Shown here one piece after another: positions 54,201 to 63,905 of a stretch of 64,000 nt of DNA. This stretch comes from Gonocerus acuteangulatus (lineage: Eukaryota; Arthropoda; Insecta; Hemiptera; Coreidae). Made by a program: the position numbers and the translations under genes. The DNA is taken from the NCBI GenBank assembly GCA_946811695.1, contig OX328126.1, forward strand, positions 3,195,418 to 3,259,417. The letters are read 5' to 3'. Every line of letters starts with the position of its first letter. Within the stretch, counting starts at the first letter, position 1. The notes beneath the pieces were generated by a model that saw nothing but the letters and a program-made list of their open reading frames with translations, was not told the DNA's origin and did no database searches.

Positions 54201-57200
54201 AGTAATAGCTCTTTTTACAGTTGTATCACTATTTCACTCAGTAATAGCTGTTTTTACAGTTGTATCACTATTTCACTCAGTAATAGCTGTTTTTACAGTT
54301 GTATCACTATTTCACTCAGTAATAGCTGTTTTTATAGTTGAATCACTATTTCACTCAGTAATAGCTGTTTTTATAGTTGAATCACTATTTCACTCAGTAA
54401 TAGCTGTTTTTACAGTTGAATCACTATTTCACTCAGTAATAGCTGTTTTTACAGTTGTATCACTATTTCACTCAGTAATAGCTGTTTTTATAGTTGAATC
54501 ACTATTTCACTGAGTAATAGCTGTTTTTATAGTTGTATCACTATTTCACTGAGTAATAGCTGTTTTTATAGTTGAATCACTATTTCACTCAGTAATAGCT
54601 GTTTTTACAGTTGTATCACTATTTCACTCAGTAATAGCTGTTTTTACAGTTGTATCACTATTTCACTCAGTAATAGCTGTTTTTACAGTTGTATCACTAT
54701 TTCACTCAGTAATAGCTGTTTTTACAGTTGTATCACGATTTCACTCAGTAATAGCTGTTTTTACAGTTGAATCACTATTTCACTGAGTAATAGCTGTTTT
54801 TACAGTTGAATCACTATTTCACTCAGTAATAGCTGTTTTTACAGTTGTATCACTATTTCACTCAGTAATAGCTGTTTTTACAGTTGTATCACTATTTCAC
54901 TCAGTAATAGCTGTTTTTACAGTTGAATCACTATTTCACTCAGTAATAGCTGTTTTTACAGTTGTATCACTATTTCACTCAGTAATAGCTGTTTTTACAG
55001 TTGTATCACTATTTCACTCAGTAATAGCTGTTTTTATAGTTGTATCACTATTTCACTCAGTAATAGCTGTTTTTACAGTTGTATCACTATTTCACTCAGT
55101 AATAGCTGTTTTTACAGTTGAATCACTATTTCACTCAGTAATAGCTGTTTTTATAGTTGTATCACTATTTCACTCAGTAATAGCTGTTTTTACAGTTGTA
55201 TCACTATTTCACTGAGTAATAGCTGTTTTTACAGTTGTATCACTATTTCACTCAGTAATAGCTGTTTTTATAGTTGAACCACTATTTCACTCAGTAATAG
55301 CTGTTTTTATAGTTGAACCACTATTTCACTCAGTAATAGCTGTTTTTACAGTTGTATCACTATTTCACTCAGTAATAGCTGTTTTTACAGTTGAATCACT
55401 ATTTCACTCAGTAATAGCTGTTTTTATAGTTGAACCACTATTTCACTCAGTAATAGCTGTTTTTATAGTTGAATCACTATTTCACTCAGTAATAGCTGTT
55501 TTTACAGTTGAATCACTATTTCACTCAGTAATAGCTGTTTTTACAGTTGAATCACTATTTCACTCAGTAATAGCTGTTTTTACAGTTGAATCACTATTTC
55601 ACTCAGTAATAGCTGTTTTTATAGTTGAATCACTATTTCACTCAGTAATAGCTGTTTTTATAGTTGAATCACTATTTCACTCAGTAATAGCTGTTTTTAC
55701 AGTTGAATCACTATTTCACTGAGTAATAGCTGTTTTTACAGTTGAATCACTATTTCACTCAGTAATAGCTGTTTTTACAGTTGAATCACTATTTCACTCA
55801 GTAATAGCTGTTTTTATAGTTGTATCACTATTTCACTGAGTAATAGCTGTTTTTACAGTTGTATCACTATTTCACTCAGTAATAGCTGTTTTTACAGTTG
55901 TATCACTATTTCACTCAGTAATAGCTGTTTTTACAGTTGTATCACTATTTCACTCAGTAATAGCTGTTTTTATAGTTGAATCACTATTTCACTCAGTAAT
56001 AGCTGTTTTTATAGTTGAATCACTATTTCACTCAGTAATAGCTGTTTTTACAGTTGAATCACTATTTCACTCAGTAATAGCTGTTTTTACAGTTGAATCA
56101 CTATTTCACTCAGTAATAGCTGTTTTTATAGTTGTATCACTATTTCACTGAGTAATAGCTGTTTTTACAGTTGTATCACTATTTCACTCAGTAATAGCTG
56201 TTTTTACAGTTGTATCACGATTTCACTCAGTAATAGCTGTTTTTACAGTTGAATCACTATTTCACTGAGTAATAGCTGTTTTTACAGTTGAATCACTATT
56301 TCACTCAGTAATAGCTGTTTTTACAGTTGTATCACTATTTCACTCAGTAATAGCTGTTTTTACAGTTGTATCACTATTTCACTCAGTAATAGCTGTTTTT
56401 ACAGTTGAATCACTATTTCACTCAGTAATAGCTGTTTTTACAGTTGTATCACTATTTCACTCAGTAATAGCTGTTTTTACAGTTGTATCACTATTTCACT
56501 CAGTAATAGCTGTTTTTATAGTTGTATCACTATTTCACTCAGTAATAGCTGTTTTTACAGTTGTATCACGATTTCACTCAGTAATAGCTGTTTTTACAGT
56601 TGAATCACTATTTCACTCAGTAATAGCTGTTTTTATAGTTGTATCACTATTTCACTGAGTAATAGCTGTTTTTACAGTTGAATCACTATTTCACTCAGTA
56701 ATAGCTGTTTTTATAGTTGTATCACTATTTCACTCAGTAATAGCTGTTTTTATAGTTGTATCACTATTTCACTCAGTAATAGCTGTTTTTACAGTTGTAT
56801 CACTATTTCACTCAGTAATAGCTGTTTTTACAGTTGTATCACTATTTCACTGAGTAATAGCTGTTTTTACAGTTGAATCACTATTTCACTCAGTAATAGC
56901 TGTTTTTATAGTTGTATCACTATTTCACTCAGTAATAGCTGTTTTTATAGTTGTATCACTATTTCACTGAGTAATAGCTGTTTTTACAGTTGAATCACTA
57001 TTTCACTCAGTAATAGCTGTTTTTACAGTTGTATCACTATTTCACTCAGTAATAGCTGTTTTTACAGTTGTATCACTATTTCACTGAGTAATAGCTGTTT
57101 TTACAGTTGAATCACTATTTCACTCAGTAATAGCTGTTTTTACAGTTGAATCACTATTTCACTCAGTAATAGCTGTTTTTATAGTTGTATCACTATTTCA

Positions 57201-57390
57201 CTCAGTAATAGCTGTTTTTACAGTTGTATCACTATTTCACTCAGTAATAGCTGTTTTTACAGTTGAATCACTATTTCACTCAGTAATAGCTGTTTTTACA
57301 GTTGAATCACTATTTCACTCAGTAATAGCTGTTTTTATAGTTGTATCACTATTTCACTGAGTAATAGCTGTTTTTACAGTTGTATCACGA
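51283..57390. repeat. 39-bp satellite array, about 156 copies (6.1 kb)
   Basis: Monomer TTGAATCACTATTTCACTCA GTAATAGCTGTTTTTACAG is 39 bp and has a CTGT-TTTT-ACAG mini-hairpin. Variant positions: GAATC/GTATC/GAACC, ACAG/ATAG, CTCAG/CTGAG, ACTAT/ACGAT, GCTGT/GCTCT. GAACC variants cluster at about 52.0-52.7 kb, CTGAG variants are frequent after 54.5 kb. A marker TATCACGATT at 54731 and 56213 (1482 bp = 38 monomers) starts a run of at least nine monomers with the same variant order. Stops close all frames despite the period being a multiple of three. Confidence 0.98.
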
Positions 57391-57892
57391 TTTTTTGTTG
57401 ATTTGTCGTTAGTTATAAAATGTCGACACCCAAACCTCTCACTTTTCCCGATATAATTGCTTCTGAATGCATCTTGACTTTACGCAACACCATGAGACAT
57501 CACCTTGTCATGATGATAGCGTTGTTATCTTACGGTAGAACGGTGATTCTCCGTACGCATCCAAGCAACAGGTTATCAGAATGCGAGATTAGTACGTTCA
57601 GACTTGAACTGACATGAGCTGAATGTAATTTCGGGGTTTTTTCTTCTTGGAATTAAGGAGATGTTAGACTTTCGATTGCTACAACACCTGAATACAATGA
57701 AACTCGAATGCATACGATGAGGACATACACCTGCCGAAATTCTATTGTTGTCTGATAGGACCTTCGGAATGGGTTGTTGGTGTTGTTTCATAATGAGCTA
57801 TAATGATACGTACAATCTAGACATTGTCTTAATCTATCTCGTGTGTGCTCTTTGTCAAATATCCGCACTTCGGCAGTTTGTTTTTTATGAGA
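57391..57892. other. Unassigned DNA with a 65-residue frame
   Basis: A frame at 57420-57617 starts MSTPKPLTFPDIIASE; no family or splice context is recognisable and I treat it as chance. The opposite 71-residue frame is no better. Confidence 0.4.
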
Positions 57893-58524
57893 GTTTTTAG
57901 TGCGGTTCCTCTCTCAGTCCGTAGGGAGGAAACCCGCTTATGACGTTGATCTCATGACAATCTGGAAGTGCCGACTAGAATATTTGATGTTTCAGAGCCA
58001 CATCATGGAAATAACGGTGGTTCAAATTTGGTCTAATTTTTATGAAATTTGGTACAAAAATATTTCGTCTAATCTAAGTGAATTTCGTTAAGAAGCAGAA
58101 TCCGTCAACCGGAAGGTGGTTTTTGTAGTTTTCACACACACTTACATTTTCGAATTGGCATGTTTGCAGGTACTTGTTTTATAGGTTATCCCACGTAAGA
58201 CAACGAGAAAAACCATTTCCAATCCGATATATTTAACCTTTTCAAGAAAAAAAAGCATAAAAATAGGCTTTCAACTGATTTTCGATTTAAGTTCTTAGAA
58301 TCATTGGATTCAATTGAAATATTTTCTACGAAATTGAAATATATCTAAACTAAGATATAAATTTGGTTGCGGTTGGAGATGATGAAGTATTAGGCATAAT
58401 AAAATATTTGACTGTCGTGAAAAGTTTTCGGATCTTGGTATATTTTCTAAAATATCTCGGTCTATTAGGAAATCATGGTAAGTGGAACGTGGCCTATTGG
58501 AAGCCTAGTCAATTTAATAAAGAG
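57893..58524 (+). repeat. RepA copy without (TA)n
   Basis: GTGCGGTTCCTCTC hairpin, GATCTCATGACAATCTGG, AAGTGCCGACTAGAATATTT, GGTTCAAATTTGGTC, ATGAAATTTGGTACAAAAAT. Here GGTTCAAATTTG continues directly, showing the TA tract in the other two copies is an addition. Its right edge abuts the 76-bp satellite. Confidence 0.7.
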
Positions 58525-59957
58525 GGTTTAACCGTTGTCGGCTTATCTCGTCACTAGGTTCCGATAAGCAGATCCCTCCCAAGATAGATTCGAGTCGTAT
58601 GGTTTAACCGTTGTCGGCTTATCTCGTCACTAGGTTCCGATAAGCAGATCCCTCCCAAGATAGATTCGAGTCGTATGGTTTAACCGTTGTCGGCTTATCT
58701 CGTCACTAGGTTCCGATAAGCAGATCCCTCCCAAGATAGATTCGAGTCGTATGGTTTAACCGTTGTCGGCTTATCTCGTCACTAGGTTCCGATAAGCAGA
58801 TCCCTCCCAAGATAGATTCGAGTCGTATGGTTTAACCGTTGTCGGCTTATCTCGTCACTAGGTTCCGATAAGCAGATCCCTCCCAAGATAGATTCGAGTC
58901 GTATGGTTTAACCGTTGTCGGCTTATCTCGTCACTAGGTTCCGATAAGCAGATCCCTCCCAAGATAGATTCGAGTCGTATGGTTTAACCGTTGTCGGCTT
59001 ATCTCGTCACTAGGTTGCGATAAGCAGATCCCTCCCACGATAGATTCGAGTGGTATGGTTTAACCGTTGTCGGCTTATCTCGTCACTAGGTTGCGATAAG
59101 CAGATCCCTCCCACGATAGATTCGAGTGGTATGGTTTAACCGTTGTCGGCTTATCTCGTCACTAGGTTCCGATAAGCAGATCCCTCCCACGATAGATTCG
59201 AGTCGTATGGTTTAACCGTTGTCGGCTTATCTCGTCACTAGGTTCCGATAAGCAGATCCCTCCCACGATAGATTCGAGTCGTATGGTTTAACCGTTGTCG
59301 GCTTATCTCGTCACTAGGTTCCGATAAGCAGATCCCTCCCACGATAGATTCGAGTGGTATGGTTTAACCGTTGTCGGCTTATCTCGTCACTAGGTTCCGA
59401 TAAGCAGATCCCTCCCACGATAGATTCGAGTGGTATGGTTTAACCGTTGTCGGCTTATCTCGTCACTAGGTTCCGATAAGCAGATCCCTCCCACGATAGA
59501 TTCGAGTCGTATGGTTTAACCGTTGTCGGCTTATCTCGTCACTAGGTTCCGATAAGCAGATCCCTCCCACGATAGATTCGAGTCGTATGGTTTAACCGTT
59601 GTCGGCTTATCTCGTCACTAGGTTCCGATAAGCAGATCCCTCCCACGATAGATTCGAGTGGTATGGTTTAACCGTTGTCGGCTTATCTCGTCACTAGGTT
59701 CCGATAAGCAGATCCCTCCCACGATAGATTCGAGTGGTATGGTTTAACCGTTGTCGGCTTATCTCGTCACTAGGTTCCGATAAGCAGATCCCTCCCACGA
59801 TAGATTCGAGTCGTATGGTTTAACCGTTGTCGGCTTATCTCGTCACTAGGTTCCGATAAGCAGATCCCTCCCACGATAGATTCGAGTCGTATGGTTTAAC
59901 CGTTGTCGGCTTATCTCGTCACTAGGTTGCGATAAGCAGATCCCTCCCACGATAGAT
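58525..59957. repeat. 76-bp satellite array, about 19 copies
   Basis: Unit GGTTTAACCGTTGTCGGCTT starts at 58525, 58601, 58677 and on at 76-bp steps. Each holds a GCTTATC...GATAAGC hairpin. The first six units have CCCAAGA, the rest CCCACGA. From unit 7, GTGGTA and GTCGTA types occur in pairs (2+2), giving a four-monomer, 304-bp higher-order unit; TTGCGA variants are at units 7, 8 and 19. It starts at the RepA edge and stops at SINE2. Confidence 0.97.
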
Positions 59958-60128
59958 TTCTTTAAATTTTAACGTCCATGATTATTAACTAAGAATTTCA
60001 GGACGGGTTATCTATAGGTCGCCACTCTTTTCTAGCCATGATACGGCTGATGCCTTTTCTTTTTTCTAAAGAAAAGCCACCACCCCATAGTAGGAATCGA
60101 ACCCACGACCTTTGGAACGGAGTGTTTC
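59950..60128 (-). mobile_element. SINE2 copy
   Basis: TTTAAATTTTAACGTCCATG, GGACGGGTTATCTATAGG, CCACCACCCCATAGTAGGAA and TCGAACCCACG (minus-strand T-arm GTGGG-TTCGATT-CCTAC). The head is cut after GAACGGAGTGTT. Confidence 0.7.
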
Positions 60129-60743
60129 CCCCATAGAGTTCGAGGAATCTCGCTAATAGTCATGAAACCTCTATGGACTCATTGTATAAGTTCCTGCTGT
60201 AGGTTTTTGCCCACCGACGTCCATTAGCAAGAGAAGTAGAATGGAGAGTGTAAATAAGAAGATGCCTAAGAAAGGTGAATGAGGGACTCCATCTAGATAC
60301 TTTATATCGATGTCAGGGTGTTTGATTAATCGAGTTGAATCTCGTTAGGACCTCGATATTGCTGGTAGGACGATTAGCTCGATAGAACCACGAGTCTGTG
60401 CGTCGGGATCTTTGACCTACCGCGATTGATGGCTTGTCGGAGAATTCGGCTTCCTTTGAGATGCTATTTCTTGTCTCATCTTTATTCAACACATTCTAAA
60501 TAGTCCGGCTGCATTTGAGCAACAAAGATAAACTCCGTGCGTTTACAGTTCAGTCAGTGGTTGACAAATTACAGTTTAGTGGAGGAGCAGACAGCCATAT
60601 TTGGCTGTAATAGCCGGTTTTAAAACGGTCAAGCCCATTTGCAGATATTTTCATTGGGTTATCAAAAACCAGTCCGCGTTGGAAAAATGAACTACCAAGG
60701 TTACTGACGGAAGGAAATAAATGATTAATATCTACACACACAC

Positions 60744-60747
<4 letters not shown>
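60129..60747. other. Unassigned DNA
   Basis: CTGACGGAAGGAAATAAATG near 60700 resembles the RepH end before (TA)n. Otherwise nothing recognised. Confidence 0.4.
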
Positions 60748-60810
<63 letters not shown>

Positions 60811-60831
60811 AATGTGTATAAAAATATAAGA

Positions 60832-60882
<51 letters not shown>

Positions 60883-60892
60883 AATGTGTGTA
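60748..60892. repeat. Compound (TA)n microsatellite
   Basis: TA blocks with short AAATGTGTATA interruptions. Tyr-Ile frames across it (125 and 92 residues) are artefacts. Confidence 0.95.
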
Positions 60893-60917
60893 TATATGGA
60901 CCCAAGTTGTTGACGAT

Positions 60918-61096
60918 CCGAGTTCAAGAAATGTTATCTTTTAGTGTCCTCGGTCCAGTGTTGGAGTCGGGGTCCCAGGCCACCCTTGGGCCCACCTAGC
61001 CATTATTGGGTGGCTAATAGGTAAATCAGGCTGTCAGGCGGCCATATAACTCTAATATATCCACACCCAGGGTCCTCTTGGCCTGTTACTGGAATG

Positions 61097-61097
<1 letters not shown>
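60918..61097 (+). mobile_element. SINE1 copy (head-truncated) with (TA)n tail
   Basis: GGGGTCCCAGGCCACCCTTG, GGCCCACCTAGCCATTATT, AATCAGGCTGTCAGGCGGCC and GGGTCCTCTTGGCCTGTTAC precede GGAATGATTTTATATATA. The middle ACACTATCTCC box is degraded. Confidence 0.75.

Positions 61098-61141
<44 letters not shown>
61098..61141. repeat. (TA)n tail of SINE1
   Basis: Directly joined to the SINE1 3' end. Confidence 0.95.
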
Positions 61142-61145
<4 letters not shown>

Positions 61146-61164
61146 CGTGCATATAAGGCATCAA

Positions 61165-61290
61165 AATTGTTATAGAGTATCTCCGTGGTCTAAGTAGCTA
61201 CCGCCTTCTTGTCTCATGGGAGATGGTGGGTTCGAGATCCACCTGCTACAGGGATTTTTCTCATTTCAGGGCTCGATGTGAAAATGCCCT
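61165..61290 (+). mobile_element. tRNA-like head of a possible third SINE
   Basis: CCGTGGTCTAAGTAGCTACC (A-box-like) is followed by GTGGG-TTCGAGA-TCCAC, a good T-arm, then TTTCAGGGCTCGATGTGAAA. No acceptor stem closes it. It may be a tRNA pseudogene or a SINE head. Confidence 0.5.
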
Positions 61291-61434
61291 GAACTATGAA
61301 TGTTGGCGCTGTTTGATTAGAAGTCTTTGCGACGTAAAAAAATTGTGTATCAACTTTGCAACCTTAATACATTAATTAACACAAAATTACCTTTTACGGA
61401 CACTTTTGCATACTACTGTCTATATATAAATTTT
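61291..61434. other. Unassigned DNA
   Basis: Nothing supported. Confidence 0.5.
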
Positions 61435-61575
61435 CACCCCCGCTATGTTCGTGGTCTTTGGGATCTGAAAAGGGAAATTTCTACTGGGCACTCCCGGATT
61501 GCATCATGAGGATAAGCAGGATTCCTCCCTATTGAGGGAGGAAGGAACCGCGTTAAAAAAAAAAAAAAAAAACTA
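61435..61575 (-). repeat. RepA 5'-end fragment
   Basis: Minus sense: GCGGTTCCTTCCTCCCTCAA TAGGGAGGAATC hairpin, CAATCCGGGAGTGCC, AGATCCCAAAGACC, the same order as other RepA starts; it ends at poly-A. Confidence 0.65.
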
Positions 61576-62073
61576 AGACCAGAGAGGTTGAATTTCCTTA
61601 AAAAAGAAAAAAAAATTGAGGGAGGATATACATAAAAAAAAAGAAAAAGAAATAGATTTTTCAATATTCTAGAGGGCTGGAAATGATTTCTTCTCCGAAA
61701 GCTTCAAAGTTGCCAAACGCACTGAAGAATTTCAATAAGACGTTTAAAACACCATTCTCAAGCAGTGAACACCCTTCAGGGGTAAACACACATACTGATA
61801 TTTACTAGTAAACACTCGCACCTCCTCCAATACAGGATGGTGACACGCACACCGTGTCGTGTACCGCGGTCACACGGACTCTATGCCGTGTGGGATGTTT
61901 ACACGCACCGTGTAGCTTGTAGAGACGCATAGAGCATTCTGGAGGCGTACGATGGCTGGCACCTTGGACTACGTGACTTCCTCAGTCGGCGAAAGGACAA
62001 AAACATTTTTTGGAAGTTCAACGGTATTCAACATCCATTACTGATGCCTCTTGGAAAGGAGAAAAAGAAGAAC
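61576..62073. other. Unassigned DNA
   Basis: CACCGTGT / CACACGG words are repeated and inverted at about 61840-61930 without a clear unit. Confidence 0.4.
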
Positions 62074-62170
62074 AAAACTCCTGAAAACACATAGAACTCA
62101 AGAGAATATAGACTAGAAATGAAACTCCTGAAAACACATAGAACTCAAGAGAGTATAGACTAGAAATGAA
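62074..62170. repeat. 47-bp tandem duplication
   Basis: AAACTCCTGAAAACACATAG starts at 62075 and 62122. Confidence 0.9.
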
Positions 62171-62247
62171 ACTGTTTACAAAATTTATTTATTTATGTCC
62201 CGGGTGTCTTTTACGACAATCACGCACAGATATCATCCATAAAAAAC

Positions 62248-62345
62248 ACCCGACTCGCAGAAACTGCGCCATCTTAGCCTGTTTCCGTACATGCTCCTAC
62301 TGCCAAGTGAAAAGTGAGGTAAACAGAGACCAACACCCGTTCAAA
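62248..62345 (+). repeat. Rep-HP hairpin terminus
   Basis: CGACTCGCAGAAACTGCGCC, ATCTTAGCCTGTTTCCG; hairpin partly decayed. The following GAGGTAAACAGAGACCAACA resembles about 3.09 kb. Confidence 0.6.
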
Positions 62346-62554
62346 AGAATAGAACATTTTTTCAGAACCTTTTCTGTACACGATTTCTGTTTTCGAACTA
62401 CATACTTTACTAAGATCCAAAAACTTTTCAGGTCTATTACTAAATTTTTTTTCTGAAACTCCCTTACCTCCAAATGCGATTAAAACTAAAAAAAATTCAG
62501 ATTAGATGAATGACCAAAGTATGGAAGATTTGGAAACTCCCCCCTAGGCATTTT

Positions 62555-62690
62555 TTATTGCTGAAGAAGGCTGCCAAAGTGCAGCCGAAACGTCCAAGAT
62601 TTCTGCCTGAAGGTCTGAGGTTCTTTTCTCCTAGCCGAATCCCAACCATCCTTTGACTTCGTGTCACTACAACGGCTAGCTATATCCATC
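62555..62690 (+). mobile_element. Penelope-type terminus
   Basis: Defined by its hammerhead-like core. Downstream TTTCTGCCTGAAGGTCTGAG differs from the other families and no AATAAA is seen, so it belongs to another subfamily. No inverted partner found. Confidence 0.5.
62561..62591 (+). ncRNA. Hammerhead-ribozyme-like motif
   Basis: CTGAAGA, one extra A, stem II GGCTGC-caaagt-GCAGCC (six perfect pairs), GAAAC, GTCCAAG. Stem III and a cleavage triplet are not obvious. Confidence 0.5.
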
Positions 62691-62704
62691 TACATTACAA
62701 ACTG

Positions 62705-62960
62705 AAAATTAGTTGGAAAACGTTTGTAGAAACGTTTCTCGTAAACTGTATCGCCTTAAAAATGTTTTCATTCATTTGCAGAATCCATAAAACGAGCGCC
62801 TGCAAGCAGATTAACTCGAAAACATAAGCGTTACAACTTTTTCACTCCAAAAACTATGTTCCAAAGGACAGATTTTGCTAGTTAAGGAACTCAACATCTC
62901 AAATTAGATGAACAATTTTTTGTCCAAATTTCATAAAAATTAGACCATTTTTGGGCTTGT
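62705..62960 (-). repeat. RepA fragment
   Basis: CGCCTTAAAAATGTTTTCAT, AATCCATAAAACGAGCGCC, AACTCGAAAACATAAGCG and CAAATTTCATAAAAATTAG are reverse-sense RepA boxes. Confidence 0.6.
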
Positions 62961-63009
62961 GAGAGAGCGCACACACACAAATATATATATGTGTGTGTAT
63001 GTATGTATA

Positions 63010-63170
63010 TATACTCGTGTATTGATTTAAATAGGACATGATCCTAGAACAGATCTATCCTGTCAACTTGTTGATTGATTAAAAACATATTTAATGGCTC
63101 ACCAATTAAGGAGTTTAGTTTCGTCTTCTGATCGGCAGAACATGGACAATTACCTGTAAAAAAAAACAAC
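63010..63170 (+). repeat. RepF copy
   Basis: ACATATTTAATGGCTCACCA and GCAGAACATGGACAATTACC as at 39.69 kb; preceded by a TG/TA-rich tract. Confidence 0.75.
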
Positions 63171-63339
63171 TATTTCAATATAATAATAATTGAATAATAG
63201 CATTTCAATACATAAATACCTACACGCACACATACAAACATACAAATTTGACCTGCCGTTTTTTTCGTGATCTATGTGTTCTCAAAGTATGGGGGGAAGG
63301 ATGTACCGCTGTAAAAAGTCCGTTACTCAGAAAAAAAAA
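63171..63339. other. Unassigned DNA
   Basis: Nothing supported. Confidence 0.5.
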
Positions 63340-63680
63340 TTTAAGCCACATTCCTGAATAATCTAACTAATAAATAAATATAAAAGTTTACCTTAAATCT
63401 TTTAAATTTTTTTATAAGCATCTCATGAGCAGCTTCGGGGTTTTTATAATTTTTGCAAAATACTTTGAAAACAGTTGGGAAAGCATAGTTAGAGGGTTGG
63501 TAACCCAAAAATGTCATCAAATTGACTTTGGTCAAATTGAAAGTAGGGTTCATTAACCTGCAGAATCCGTAAACTGGAACATGGCTTTTACGGCGAAATT
63601 AGTGGTTACGTTTTCGAGTAAATATGCTTGCGGGTACACTTTTTATAGGTTTTGAACGTAGAAAAACCAATAATAATAAT
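63340..63680 (-). repeat. RepA fragment
   Basis: TTCATTAACCTGCAGAATCC, GTTTTCGAGTAAATATGCTT, TTTTTATAGGTTTTGAACG. The 70-residue frame 63341-63553 lies in it and is not a gene. Confidence 0.6.
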
Positions 63681-63705
63681 AATAATAATTTTTAAAAAAA
63701 TCCGG

Positions 63706-63905
63706 AGCCTCTGCTCAAATTCAGGAAGATAAATATGCTTCAGGTCCACCCGACAATCCTATGTAATGTAGTGTACAACATACAGACTTTTTATCGTTCT
63801 TAGGCACCGGGCATGCGCGAATCCCACTCGTCACTTTTTTCTAACGCTTTTTTGTAACTTTTTCCAGTTTATTCATCGCTAAAGCATATTTATGTTAAAA
63901 CAAAT
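63706..63905. repeat. RepK single unit
   Basis: GCTCAAATTCAGGAAGATAA ATATGCTTCAGG at the left and CTAAAGCATATTTA (63879-63892) at the right, with CATACAGACTTTTTATCGTT and GGGCATGCGCGAA between; matches 35.20-35.36 kb. Confidence 0.65.

Noticed and set aside
57420..57617. 65-residue ORF after the 39-bp satellite
   Set aside because: No family resemblance, splice context or codon signal; length is within chance expectation.
12733..61000. Tyr-Ile repeat proteins (e.g. 14922-15170, 25473-25724, 60550-60927)
   Set aside because: They are translations of (TA)n microsatellites with no other content.
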